A stretch of 64,000 nt of DNA from Dasyornis broadbenti. Taxonomy: Eukaryota > Chordata > Aves > Passeriformes > Dasyornithidae. Positions 37,824-50,841 of the stretch are shown one piece after another (within the stretch, counting starts at the first letter, position 1; each line of letters begins with the position of its first letter). The position numbers were made by a program, and so were the translations under genes. Location: contig VZRN01011463.1 of the NCBI GenBank assembly GCA_013397935.1, positions 673,157-737,156 of the forward strand, in the 5' to 3' direction. The notes beneath the pieces are model-generated. The model saw only the letters and a program-made list of their open reading frames with translations. It made no database searches and was not told where the DNA came from.

Positions 37824-37891
37824 CCTGGAGATTGTTGTTGTACTCACAGTCATGCTATAAAAAGACAGTACTGCCCCCAAAGAGCTTAAAA
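37824..37891 (+). repeat. 68-bp dispersed repeat, copy 1
   Basis: A 68-base segment starting CCTGGAGATTGTTGTTG and ending GAGCTTAAAA matches a second segment about 930 bases downstream in the same orientation. The two differ at four positions, all transitions (about 94% identity), and the similarity stops abruptly on both sides. The motif CCCCCAA-GAGCTTA recalls a segment seen in ancient amniote interspersed repeats, but I cannot name a family. Confidence 0.9.
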
Positions 37892-38757
37892 TTTTTCAAA
37901 AATGTTCACAGTATTTCTTTTTCACAAGATAACCTGTTCCACAAACTGTTCTGAATGGAAAAAAATCTCCATAATTTATTAGAAATAGTCAAATTTACTA
38001 ATCATCTCCTTCATAGTTAAGAAATTTTCTCTAGAACAAAGCAGAACACAGATCATTAAAGCCAGTATTTTGAGGAAAGAACGTTTTGCATGACAAGACC
38101 GGAATGCTATGCATGTGATAGCTATGAAGGCGCAGATAAAAATGGCAAAATAGGTAATTTCTGTGACATGTATACATGGACACTATCCCTTGTTGACCTT
38201 GGCAATATTTCAGAGGGAAGCTTTCAAGGATTAACTGTTCAATCAATCAGATTTTATGACATACGCCAACTGGCTTCACAAATGTACTTGTAACCAAATT
38301 GCAGGAATAACAGCAAAAAAGGTTTAATCTATTGTTAGCTCTTACACCAGAACACATAGGGAAAAGTTGAACACTTTGGCAGTGTTCAAAAACATGCAGT
38401 TCAACAACTTGCATGTTTTAGAAACCCCTCACCTGCCTCAGTATGTAGCCAGGGTGGAGTGTAGCTCTTGTGTAAGTGTTTGGGGGATCTTTATATAGGA
38501 AAGTGCCTTTCTGCACCCCACTCTCAGTACACTGAACTAATGAGAACTGACCTTTTGCAGCCAGAGAAGAAAATCCTTCCCAAGTGCATATCTATGCCAA
38601 TTGCTCCCTTTGAGACCCAGTAGTAGGCTACATACATGCAAAAATTAGAGACAGAGAGAAGATGCAGCCTGATAGCAACCTTGTGTGCAGTACAGGATCT
38701 GTCTTATTACTAGAATAATCCAATTGCATCAATGAGCCCTAGTCAGGGCTGCATGAC

Positions 38758-38825
38758 CCTGGAGATTATTGTTGTACTCACAGTTATGCTATAAAAAGAT
38801 AGTACTGCCCCCAAGGAGCTTAAAA
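38758..38825 (+). repeat. 68-bp dispersed repeat, copy 2
   Basis: Second copy of the segment above. It is preceded by a small perfect hairpin (AGCCCT-AGTC-AGGGCT, about 38736-38751) that copy 1 lacks. Because the flanks differ entirely, this is either two independent insertions of one element or a copied segment, not a long segmental duplication. Confidence 0.9.
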
Positions 38826-39668
38826 CTGAAAGATTGTAGCAAACAGGTACAGACAAGCCAATAACATCCCTAAAAAGGTTCCCAAATAACTATGGTTATG
38901 AGACAGATGGAAATAAAAGGTGAAGGACATGATCTTCTAACTAGCTCTTTTAGCAAGTAATAATTTTAGCAGGAGAAGTGATAAAAAAAAAATCAACTAT
39001 GCTCTACAATATTTCCTGATAAGAACAGAACCTGTCATGACTCAACAAGGTGTGCTCTATTTCACACCTATAAGCAATTCAATTGATTCCAGGTGATGTT
39101 AGCTTACTTTCGATTAAGCAGATGTGTAAGTGCTTTATTGAGTGAAAGCCAAACCCCACATATTTCAATGCAAAACATTTGAGCAGAATCAGGACAAACA
39201 ATGATGGTTTTCTCATACTCAGAGAATCCTACAGAAAGTCTCAACAAATCCAGTTATCCAGTGGAAACAGCGACTCAGTATCACACCTCAGCTACTTCTG
39301 ATGTTCCTTTTTCCGTAAAAATAAAAGCAGCTAACAGGGGGCTTATTTAAGGGGGCAGGGGAGACATTTGGTAGGGAAAAATAAAAAAGGTAACAGTGAA
39401 GTTAGGATACTCTGGCCCCAATCTTAGTCTTCTAGGTCAAAGGCCAGATCAGAGCATGAACCTACCAAAAAACTATTCCTACCATTCTAATTGAGTCATA
39501 CCAGGATATAGAGCTAATCTACCATACATAAAAAAAAAATTTAAAATACCCTCTTTATAGATACTATTAACAAATACAAATTATCCAATTTATTTTTCTT
39601 TAAAATATTAATAATCTTCATTCTAGCACTTTGTATCAAATATCTTGGTTAAAATAGATTGGCTGAAC
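38826..39668. other. Non-coding, nothing recognised
   Basis: AT-rich DNA without an open frame or known repeat. On the minus strand an AATAAA lies at 39589-39594, downstream of the possible terminal exon annotated next. Confidence 0.6.
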
Positions 39669-39820
39669 TTAATATCCTTGTTTGATTTGCTTCCTTTCCC
39701 TATGGCTGCAATTGTAGCCAGCACAGCCAAGAATCCGGGTAGAAAACTTTGACATGAGCAGCAAGTGATCGTTCACAGCCCATAACTTGTCCTGAATGAC
39801 AGCTGCGAAGTTACCCTGGA
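39669..39820 (-). other. Possible terminal exon (minus strand)
   Basis: On the minus strand an acceptor-like CATTTTGCAG (ending at 39821) opens a 49-codon frame beginning QGNFAAVIQDKLWAVNDH and closing with TAA at 39669-39671. An AATAAA follows about 75 bases further on. Three CpGs survive in this frame although the neighbourhood is CpG-poor, and the residue composition looks protein-like. I do not recognise the protein. The pyrimidine tract before the acceptor is short, and AATAAA is common in AT-rich DNA, so chance remains quite possible. A conserved non-coding element would also fit: TGACAGCTG, a TALE-homeodomain/E-box-like word, lies at 39797-39805 on the plus strand. Confidence 0.2.
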
Positions 39821-40202
39821 CTGCAAAATGACAGGTTTAGTTTAACAGCTTTGCCCCATATTCACAAAAAAAGTCTTGAGGACCCTTCTACAGCCTCTAC
39901 AGCTATAGTTTGTGGGGTTTTCCAGAGGTCTGAGTAGAGAAAGACAGGAACCTTTGAACAATGCAGCACCCTCTTCTCTGTAGCACTGATGAGAATATTT
40001 GGCACAGTCAAGCACTGGAAACCAAAAGAAACTTTTTTACTATGTTACCTGTATATTTTTATGTCTATGGTTGATATATTTACATCAATTACAGTAATTA
40101 TAAACCCAAAAGGAAGAGATACTGAAGTTTATATGATTATACTGCACAAGAAATTCTTTAGCTGAAGATTTAATTAATGAGCGTGTGTTATTTGTAGATG
40201 GA

Positions 40203-40256
40203 AGAATCATAGAATAAATCAGGCTGGAAGAGGATGCCAACTCCAAACATGGCTTG
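40203..40256 (-). mobile_element. CR1 3'-tail fragment
   Basis: The plus-strand text AATCATAGAATAAATCAGG followed by CTGGAAGAGG is the reverse complement of a CR1 3' end (octamer-type tail and the conserved segment before it). Only about 50 bases are recognisable, with no body beyond. It is an extremely 5'-truncated insertion or the remnant of one. Confidence 0.6.
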
Positions 40257-43200
40257 CAAGATAGAATTAATGAAAAGTGAAAGGAAATTCAAATATGCAG
40301 TGATGCTTTAAAACTCTTTGCTATCCAGGATTAAATAAGAAATTTACCTCTTTCTCAAAGATATAAAATTAATAAACTAACACTCCATATTTCTTTTTGC
40401 TTGAGTAATTCTTTATTTATGCTTTATGGATGTTGCACAGACAAGCAGCAGAAATGTAGTCTGTGCTGCAACCTGCTTGAAGTGTGGACTTAGATAAAAC
40501 TTAGGTGAAGTCCTTGAAAAACTCTGAAGCAGACAATTTCTTTTAAAGAAAGAGCAACTAAAAGCACCAGAAACAAAGTTCAAACATACATGTACAGACA
40601 CACACACACATGTAGAATAAAGCCCTTTTTCTCACCTCAATATATCTCCCAGTAAAAAGTGAGTTACTGTTGAGTCATTTGATCAGAAGTTGCTCTGCAT
40701 AACTGCATTTTAAAAGGTTAATTGGATAAGTTCATTCCTCTTGTAATTCTACTTACTTTCCAGTCTTTACAGACCAGACACTTGGAAAGGGAGAGAAGAA
40801 CTAAAAAGAGAGAAAGAAATCAAGACTATTTCAAGCATACTCTGGCAAAACCTCTAGATCAAACTGACAAGCCTACAGACTCTGTGCATACTCCATCACA
40901 GCCTTTAAGAAGTAAAACAACCACAGTGTACTTCCAAAAATAATATTCAGAAAATAAGACTCTAGATAACAAACCAATTTTACAAAAGTTCTGATAGTGT
41001 AGTCAAAAATGAAAACTGCTGCCTTGTCTTCTCACTGTGCTTTTCTTGTCACCTTACCAGGTCTAAAGCTTTTGTCACTGAAGAGTAAATATTTTAAAAT
41101 TCTCTCTATTATTCAAGACAAAGAACAGTGGTATGAGCTGTAGCTCTGTTGAGAAATTCCCTCACCAAGTTAAGAAATCCATTTCTCTAGGACCATGCAA
41201 ACACCTTTTCCTGTGGCTCTCTTTTGGTTTCCCTGATACATCCTCTTACACATACACCTATTCTCTGCTTCACCTCCACTACCAGAGCTCAAGTGTTGTG
41301 AAAGCAATCATTTTGCTCAAACATCCTTAGTTTTTTCCTTATATACATGAAGAAAAGGAAGTACAAAAACATGAAGGCTAATTAACATGCTGTAAGTAAA
41401 GAAGGAATAAAATTTACTTCCTGACCCCAGGCTTTTTTGAAGCCTCCTTTTATGATGGTTTTTACCCTGAAGGTATTTTGGAAAGAGAATAAACTGAAGA
41501 ATATTATAAGCATAGTAGTTCATAAGAAGAAGGAAGGGAGGAAAAAGGTTTGTACCTAAGTAACAATCCAGCCAGAGCTTGCAATAAAGCCCAAGAAGTC
41601 TGTGTCTCAGTAACCCTGTGGTTTTAAGGAAGAGCTCTATTACCTGCTTGCAAAGTGTACCTGATTTGGCTCTGCTGAGATGCCCATGCAGAATGACAGC
41701 CACTGTACACTGCTCCATTTACTTCAGTGGAAGAGATCCGAAGACTTTGGCAGAGCAGGTGAAAGGCATAGGTGCCAAAATTATATCCCTTCATGGAGCT
41801 TTGCTTAGCTCATTTTGTTATGAAAAAAATAAGTCATATTACATTTTAAGCACATTAAAATGACATTAAGGTTGCACAGTCAGGCATTCAAAGATGCAGC
41901 AAAATACTAGAGTTAAGGTTTTATGTGAAAATTAAGTTAGTCTCATAAGACATAGACATTGTAAAGCTTATCTTTATGCTAAGGTATAATCTTTCATTGT
42001 TTTATCATTTACTTCTCCTCTCTCCTGTCCCCATCTTACGATCAAATGCTGCCTGACAGATTTCAAGTGGAAAAGCATAGACTATAAGGTTTCTCCCCGG
42101 CCCCTCCCAGTGAAGCCAGATGCAGGATATTTTCCCATTCTAATATGAAAAAAATTTGTCATTTTCTGTCAGCTTATTCTGGGAAGTACACTGGCATAAG
42201 CCTAGCTGAAATTCCTCCCCTCCCCACCTCTCCTGAATGAAGATACCCATCTGGAAAATCTCAGCCTAAATTGTTTAAGCTTTGGCAACATTAACACATA
42301 CAGTTAAAAACACAACCTTCTGGCTGAAACCGTTAAGCAACCTTAAGCATAGGTAGCGTTAGCAGCCCTGTCCATCATACATAAACACAAACAGAAGAAT
42401 GAGATCGCAATATTCTGAAGTTTTTAGAGTGGGAAGGAGATCCACTGCCAGAGCTGTGAGGAATATGTTTAATGCCTCTTCCAGCCAATGCAATGGCATC
42501 CTTCAGTAACAGGATTAACAATAGATATTTGCATGTTTTCCTACAACATCTCTGCCAAAACTACTTAGGCCTGGCCTTCCAAACCTTTTGTCATACCCTC
42601 AATCTCTCAATTACGCTACCCCCAGCTCCAGAAAGATATGAAATATTCCTTTACTCAATATATGCTGAGAGAAAGGTTTATAGCAGAGCTTTTCTTCTGC
42701 CCACATATGTGGTTTACATTCCCACTAGAATGTCCCCAAGATGCTCCTCTTCTGTCTTCCGTGCTCCTGTTTACTGTTTAGTTGACTCTTATTCTACATC
42801 AGGTACTGCTTTACACTAAAACACACAACTACAGTAATCATTCCTCTTCTGATTAATAAAAGGAGATTCCTTCAATGTGTTCAAAAAACCACTCTCAGAT
42901 AATTTGGTCACAAGTTTCTTAACCAGCTGCAAGAACCACCAGGGAAATTCATTGCCTTATGCAGTGTAATTAATGGCCCCTTCTGCCCTCCAGAACTATC
43001 AACCTCAGAACCCCTGTAATGAACAAATTATTCACAAACTTGTTCTGAGGTTACTGTTATTCAATTAAGATGTATAAGACTATGAATACTAATAAGTGGT
43101 TTGGTTTTGCTGTTTGTTTTTGCTTGGGGTTTTTTTGACTGTTTTAAGAGAGGGAGCAGTGCTATTTTAAAAGCATTGCATCTAGGTGAATGGTAGGAAT

Positions 43201-43740
43201 GTAATGGTAATTTTCACTGATCATCAAAACAGGATGCACACACAACATTTCTGTCAAGCGACACCATGCGGTAAAACCATGTCCTTCCTCACTCCCACTA
43301 TCCCACTGCACAGTAGGTTCCAACCAGCTGAAATCGGCTGTCAGGTATTTAGTCCCTGCAGATGGGACAATCCAAATGTTGCTGTGCACTTCTACTGCAC
43401 AGAGGAAAGGCCACCCGCAGCTGCTAGAGCTCAACATGGGTGAGACCCACACACAGATCAGCAGGTACAAGAGCACTGTGGAGATGGTTTCTCTGGTAGT
43501 GCTCTTGTGCTTCCTTGGATTGGAAAGGAGCCAAGTAAATTCAGCAGTAAGCAGAAGTGAGTGATTTTAAACTTAAAGCTCACCAGTCTTCATTGCTGGT
43601 GTTCCCCAGGCTACGAAGCAGACCACCACCGTCCTTCTCTAAAAGCTGTGTAATTTACAATCATCCTCCACTTCAACATGATTAAAGAGGACAGGTTGAT
43701 CTAGTCAGGAGACGGTTTTACAGAATAAAGTTCATTTCAA
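40257..43740. other. Non-coding, no gene recognised
   Basis: The stretch includes a short (CA)n run at about 40598-40611. Frames of 133 codons (41317-41718 minus) and 115 codons (42472-42819 plus) show no known domain. No repeat family was recognised. Confidence 0.65.
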
Positions 43741-43860
43741 AACATTTCTTGTCGCGGGGTGCTCCTGCTGTTTCAGGACGGTTCAAGTTCACGGCCTAGA
43801 TGACCTTCTTGACTGCCTGCCTCCCGGGTCTTTGAGCAACATCACCTGACTCAGGACATC
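43741..43860. other. Short CpG-rich patch, unknown function
   Basis: Five CpGs occur within about 90 bases, including GTCGCGGGG at 43751-43759, in otherwise CpG-poor DNA. On the plus strand GCTCCTGCTGTTTCAG (ending 43776) resembles a splice acceptor and is followed by a frame that closes after about 24 codons. An old LTR or other insertion, a regulatory site or an exon start are all possible. I do not recognise it. Confidence 0.3.
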
Positions 43861-46800
43861 AGCAGAGACCCATGAAATCACCCCCCTGCTAGGATCAACA
43901 CCTCCAAACAGCCTCTGTGCTGTTTCATGTAAGCACTTCTAGGCAGCTACAAGGTCATTTGGTGGAAGAGGGAAACGTTTGGTTTGTGTTAGCTAAAATT
44001 AGTCAACGGGTGCAAAGTATTCTTTTACTTTGCTGTTAGAAGCTTGAGAGTAGCTGGATGTTCTAAATGGAAAAATTATTAATAAAGCAAGGAAATATCT
44101 TCCTTTCAAAAGTGTTGTGTCTGCCATGTGGCACAGAGCTCTCAGCTGACCTAGATAGAGTGGGGTTTTAAACACAGCAGGAGGAAGGCTTCGGGTTTGG
44201 AGATCTCTTGTTTTCTGCGGGGTTTTTTTTTATATTATTTAATGTATTTTAACAAGCTACTGCATTTGATTTTGTAGCTATTGTGCAGATAAAAGCTAAG
44301 GGGGCAAAGAGCTCTTGAAAAGAAAATATTAATCAACAAAATTGATGTATTCCACACTTTTTCTATTTTTTCCCCAACACTTATTTGTTAACTTCCTTGA
44401 AGAAAGCAATTATACAATAAACTGTATACAGAAGTGAGGGAAAGAGATGCAGTTATTGTGTAACAGAAATAAGTAGCAAGCATTTATTTTCTTTGTGGTA
44501 TGATGTCATTTTGCCATCTGCAGCCAGCTTAAGAGTCAGAGTTTACATAAAATAACAACACACAAGGACACTGCACAGGCTGTTGCAGTGGAGAGTCACT
44601 TTCTAGGTCCATGTGTTCACAAGTCCTTGAACTGGTTTAAGCCCCAGCAGCTTTTCTCCCACTGGCCTCCTGATAGAAAGCCCTTCCCTGCAAAACATGC
44701 CAGTGGGGCTCTCAGTAGAATGGCACCAATTCCCTTATATCTTTGTATACTTGATCATGCACTGATATAAGCAGAAGTTCTCAGACTTTCAGCACTCTGT
44801 TCCCTAAATGTACAATTATAAAGGACACAAAACAGTCCATTGCAAGCAAAGTTTGACATTTACAATAATAATTTCTTGTTATTTTGCCCATCACAAAGCC
44901 AGAACATAGATGAGCAGCCAGGTTTCTGTTCCTGTAGCCCACACTTTTCTTTGAATTGTGCCTTCTCCCCTTTTTGTGCAGCCAGTTTCTCTCATCCTCA
45001 ACAAGTCCTGATCCCTTCACTTTCCTGCTTACCTCCAAGGGAACACACAGCAAATTCATACTTATTTCTGTGTGCTCTTCCTTTAGAGGCAGCAGATTTC
45101 CTCACAGTTCAGTTCCAAGGCACTCTCATCCAAATAGGAGGCACACAGGGCAAATGACAATTTACAAGAGAGATTTAATCCTATTTGGTCAAATATCTAG
45201 GGATTACACTGATGACACTGCAGCATCGTAGTTGTCAGCAGGGATTGATAACAAGCATGTGGACAGATTCCCTACATTATAACAGACTCATGACAGATTT
45301 TGCTCATGGGAAACAAGGGATGTTTTTTGTTTCACTTACTAAAACATGAAGTACAACATTCAGTCCATCTGCAACATGAGTTACTTCATTTCTCTGTGAA
45401 TTACATTATTCTCTCTTAGAGGTATGTTATTTCAATAATTCTGTCCAGGATAATCCAGCATTTGAGATTAAGAGTACTGAACCTTTCAGAGCTAGAAAAC
45501 CACTTTATTATGAGACCAAGAGATGAAGAAATGCAAAAACCACAGTTTGAGAGACTGACATTTGTACTCTGATACATTAGTGCACAATGTTGGTTTTGAC
45601 ATAATTTGAAGTCTTAGTCCACTATGCAACATCAGAAATGAATGACTTCCTCTTGCTACTCATTCCCCTTCACTTCAGAAATGGTTTCATTAAACAGACA
45701 GATGCCTGACTTTTCTCGAATTCACCAAACCACACTGACTTCAACAACAACAAAGAAATCAAACCAAGTCAATCTATTACCTATTATACAATCCATTTCA
45801 GGAATTTGCTTGATCTAAAGCATATAAAAATACCCAAACAGTAAGAGCTTGGAGGGAAGAAAATGCATGCATCAATCTTTCAATGTAAGCAGAGCAGGGT
45901 GCCTCAAAGTAAGAGTTACTGCAACATTGACACAATTCCAGCATTGCATCAGTAGCATCAGTTTCTACAGCTTGGAAAAACCAAGCCCTGGTACATCAGT
46001 CCACATTTATCAGACAAGCTATCTCCCGAGGTTTTCTCTTAGAATAAATCTCAACCCCCAAAATACAAAATTAAAGGTGCAGTCTTCCTCACAGAATCAA
46101 CCCAGAATCTGGCAACACTTGGAAGGCCTTGAATGGTCAGTTCCACATTTGCTTTTGTTTGTTGGCAATTTTTGATTTTAATTGAGAAAACAAAAAGCTA
46201 TAAACTGGATGACAACCATGGCCATCAACTATTAATGTTTCTGTTCATTTGTCGTGCAAAACAAGGATTCCCACTTACTATTTTATTTTTAGTATTGCTT
46301 GCTCATAAGCAGCTTTGTATCTTCATCTGTCAGTTTGGAACTTGAAAAAAGTCAAACCACAGATTGCATTTACACTTTGCAGCTAGTCTAGGTATAACAT
46401 TTTTATATCACTTGAAAGGATATGTTTTCATGAATCTTTACATGGTATCAGATGCATAAAAACCAGAATGGTGAATTTTTTTTTATTTTTTTTTTTTTTA
46501 GAAGAAATGTACTAGGATCTTCTTCTATATCAGAGTTATGCTTAGGAAAAAATAAGTCCAAAAAATCATAACTAGAAGAGCAGAAATGGAGAAATGATAG
46601 AGCAATATTAAAGTGTGGATGCTGCTTTCATCATCTTTGAGGTTACTGGATGGAGCTATAGTATACCGTTTGACATACATTCTTAAATGCCAGCCTGAGG
46701 AAAACAAACATGCGAGTTTGTTTTATATGTGGGGGGAGGTGAACCTGACTTTTCAAGTTTGTCAAAACTGATCTTAAAATACTGTACATACTGGGGAAGA

Positions 46801-49800
46801 TGTCTAACAAGGTAGATTGCTCAAGAATGGACAATGGCATGAGTGACCAAGAGCTTTTTTTTTCCACTTTGGGAAGATATTAAGAGTTCAAAATTAACTG
46901 AGTCACTGAAAATTGTAATAGGAATCTACATCTGGATGCTGAAGGAAAACAAATTGAAGTGAGGGAAATTACTCTTTTTTCAAGAGAATTGGTAGTCAAA
47001 CAATAGCACAGTTATCTCTTGTCATCTTCTCACACAGAATAGATAACTTTTTTTATACTAAATTAAGCAACCTGAAAAGGTATGGAGCTCAGTATTTATA
47101 GAGCGAAGGGTCAGAAAATAATAAGCTATAACAGCTAGGAGCTCTAAGAGCCTTATTAAATAGTCTCTTTTCAATTTCCCAGTCTGCAAATAAACTCATT
47201 AAGTTTAAAGAATGGAATAAGAAAAAGTTAAGGACAAGTGGTCCTCTACAAGTCTTAACAATTAAGTTTATTTCTCTTTTTACCTAAATGATTTTATCCA
47301 CAGAACATAAATAAGCTAAGTCCATAGCATCTAGCCATGAATACAATTCCTCCAGGTATAGAAGTAAAAAAGTCTACTAAAAACTGAGAAGTAACATCCA
47401 CACTAAATGAAACACAGGCTAACCATCTTCTCTTTAAGAATTTTTTTATTATTATTTTTTATGATCTAGTCTTATTATAGCAACATTCTTTGCACATTTT
47501 TCTGTGTCAAAATGTTTAATAAATATTATATATTCTCAAACTATAGGTGCATGATATCAATAAACTGCAGTGAATGTAACCTTTCTGCTCTAACCCTTGT
47601 TGCCAAATGACTTTCTAGGGTTTCACCAAACGGGTGAGAAATGCACAAACTGACACAAAGTAATGCAACAATTGGACCCTCCAGTCTAGAATACAGCAGA
47701 GACTCAAACGTATAAAAGAAGCTACTGCAGGTAGTTAAAATAATCCACTGAAGATAACTAACATTTTAAAACATTTCATCTGAGAATATATCTCATTTCA
47801 GCTGTGGGCAGGCTTGGGTTCAGAAGCTGGTTTCTAAAGTAACAAAGCAAATATATGAACTAACAGAACAAATGATAAAATGCATCTAACTGAATCCCTC
47901 ATTGTTGAAACCAAATAAAATAATCTTAATCATGCTGATACCTATGTTCCTATCCACTTTGGTATCTTCTGAGTCTAGGCTTTTTTTGTTAAATACCAGC
48001 AGTCAGCCACAAGAAACTCATCACATTACTAAAAAAAAAAAAAAAAAAAAAATAGAATCTAATCAGAAACCAAACACTCTGCTAGAGTATCTGTGTAGAA
48101 CAAAATAATACTGAAGGACCACAGCCTTTCTCTCAAAACATGCATGAAATTGCCATTGACATCTGTTGGGACTCTGTATAGCAAAAGAGCAGGATGTGGC
48201 CTCACAAAACAAACTGCTTCAGAGTGGTTTACAAACAACATACCAGTTTATGGGCAAATCCTGCACCTCTTGCTCATACAGAACCCTCATAGATCAGCAG
48301 GATAGCTTAGTCTATAAAAGGGCTTCAGGAGACAGATTTTTATGACTAAAAGATTAAAAAAGATGCAGTTTTGGACTTTCATTTATTTAGATTAATTTAC
48401 ACTATGAAAAGTGTTTTCCTTAAACAAAATCTGTGAAAGGTTATAGTACTGGGCTAGGTTTCCTTTTCTTGGACTTCATACTTCTTAAATGTTGAGTAAT
48501 ATGAATCTAACCATAGCCTTTCCCTTAAAGCTAAAAGATTCTGGATATTCTCTCTATCAGCAAATAAAGATAAAAGCAGCATGCTGAAAATGCCAATTTT
48601 ACTGCATATTTCAAGAGGTGATAACACACTTTTCATGGCAAATTCTTTTTCCTCTATCCACAAATCAATAACTTAACCATGCTCTTTTTCTTGAAAAAAA
48701 CCTCTGGATTTTTCTGAAAATATCAATTACAAAGTCATCTTGGTATCATTACAAATTTACGACATCTCAAGAGCACAAATAATTTGTGATTATGGCATAG
48801 TGGGAAATAAATAAATAGCCAACCATTATGGTGGGAAAGTTTTCAGGAAAATTTTACTTCTGCAAGTACACATGAAACTCCTGAAAACTAATTGAAGAAT
48901 GTGAAACAAGAGTACTTTTATACCTATGCAAAGATTCACACACAGCCAAGAATTCCAGTTGAAGAGATGAAGCCTACAATGGCTGAGTACATGACATTTA
49001 CAAATAAAAGCAGCTGGCTATGAGGAGTCTCTTAAAACTAATCAATTTTCCAATACATTTTATTATGGTTGTCAAAAATCCAATGATGCAGGTTAGTAGC
49101 GTGGAGCTATAAAAAGCCCCACATACCATGCCAGCTGCATAATCTTTGCTTATTTGAAAGGCTGACAGTTTCCCTTTATTAAAATAAGGATACTTCATTA
49201 TGAGTATTAAGCATTGCTTTATGAGTTATGTAAAGTTTATGCTTTTTCATTTATGCTTTAGAATTTTAACCACATTGTCTCACTTATGCATAATCCATCA
49301 ACCCAGGTGACAAATAGTCTTCTATATTTACACACTAGGAATATACAAGGAGCATAGTGTATTAGCAGCTGAAACTACAAACGCCACTGTCAATCAAATT
49401 GGCTAGCATAGGACCATATTTCTTGTCACCAAGAGGCTTAAAGCAAAGAATCTGTGCCTAATTCTCTTAAACCTTGCAGGTCAAAAGGTTTTAAAATTAT
49501 TTTTGACACCATTTCTTTGCTTTGTCAACAGGCCTGAGTACTTTTTAACATGTAAAGGATATCAAAAAGCTGCTCATCGGAACAGTCTGGCATTAGCAAT
49601 TTATGGGTTTAAAGTCTGGAGAGCACAGTAATTCCATTGGTATAACAGCAGGCTGTTCTGGAATGAGAGGATGGAGATGTGGCTGTAGGACTAACTTTTA
49701 TTAATGCAAAACCTCCAAATCAATCACCCGCACTCCAGGCAAACAGCACTTGCTGAGCCAAAGCCACCACACAGCCTAAAGCTGCACTGCAGTGCAAAAC

Positions 49801-50841
49801 ACCCCACTGTTGGCACAAGCTGTCACAGAGACACTTTTCCTGCCCACTGGTTTTTATGCCTGTTTCCAGGTCTTGCTTTCCCCACACATTTTCAAACACA
49901 AAAATATGTCTCTAAATGGCAGCAGTGATGTCCTTCTCATTTGTTGAAATACTCACATAGATGACAACCACTACTCTTGAAAACTCAGGACTGTTAAAAA
50001 TTTTCTGGAGCCCAACACTGACTTTTTCTTACTAAAGATGCTGTTTTGCGGCAGGTCCAAAAACCAGCTGAAGTTTTGGCCCCATCCTGACAGGTCAGCA
50101 GAAGGAAACCATTCCTTCCCAGTGGAGTTTACAGTACAGAAATTCTGAAAATACTGAATGACTGAAATACAAGCCCCCCACACAAACTGCTGGGCACAGC
50201 TCTTGGGGACAGTAGCCAGCATCTTCCACTCTCTCTCCAGCAGTTTCGAGACACAGTCTCTGTGACCTGGCAAGGAGCAGAGGAGACACACAACGGAGCA
50301 AGCAGCACAGCACCTCTCAGAGAGCTAAGAGCTTACAGAAGCAGGGGCTGACCCAGTACCTAGAAATTACTACACATACCACTTCCCAGTTTGTCCAAAA
50401 AAGCCAGGCTGTTGCATCCTCCTCGCAGAGTGACAAGATTTCTAGCTGAAAACAAAGACAGCAGACTGAGCTGGGAGATGATGTAAGCAAAGAAAACACT
50501 TACACAGTGAAGAGAAGTAGGGTGAAAGTCAAGTAGCAATGGGGAGAGCTTGAACTTGGTGAAGCAAATAAAGATTTGAAGAGGAAAAAAGGACAAGAGA
50601 ATATTGTGAAGAAAAAGAGGAAAACAGATTAATGTGAAGGAAAAAAAGACAAGATATCACATAGGGATAGGAACAAATTAAGAATAAAGAGAAACACATT
50701 ATATTTACACTGAAGTGATCATTGGGATTAGAGTTCAGTGCCCCACCATTACATTCAAGCATCAGAATAAAAACAAGCAGTGAAGGAAGCTCAAAAAGTC
50801 TGAAATTCTGATGCTTGTCGGCCATGACCAGAGGTACTAAT
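43861..50841. other. Non-coding; simple tracts and one AT-motif-dense segment
   Basis: Seven kilobases without a supportable gene. Simple sequence includes T-rich 46476-46499 and an A22 run at 48031-48052. The segment 48990-49300 is dense in homeodomain/POU-like words, including the perfect palindrome TTATGCATAA (49284-49293) overlapping TAATCC. A RUNX-like TGTGGT, a TGATGTCAT and an E-box (CATCTG) lie together at about 44494-44520. These may be regulatory but are unproven. Confidence 0.55.
48031..48052. repeat. Poly(A) tract, 22 bases
   Basis: An uninterrupted A-run with no recognised LINE or retrocopy body upstream. Confidence 0.9.

Noticed and set aside
38430..38500. Minus-strand TATATAAAG (about 38490-38498) followed by a CAG|GTGAGG donor (junction 38433/38432), as in a TATA promoter with a short first exon
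   Set aside because: The implied first exon would be only about 30 bases, both signals are common by chance, and there is no supporting CpG or initiator context.
46090..46115. CACAGAATCAACCCAGAATC, reminiscent of a CR1 tail in reverse orientation
   Set aside because: The conserved pre-tail sequence does not follow, so a CR1 assignment is not supported.
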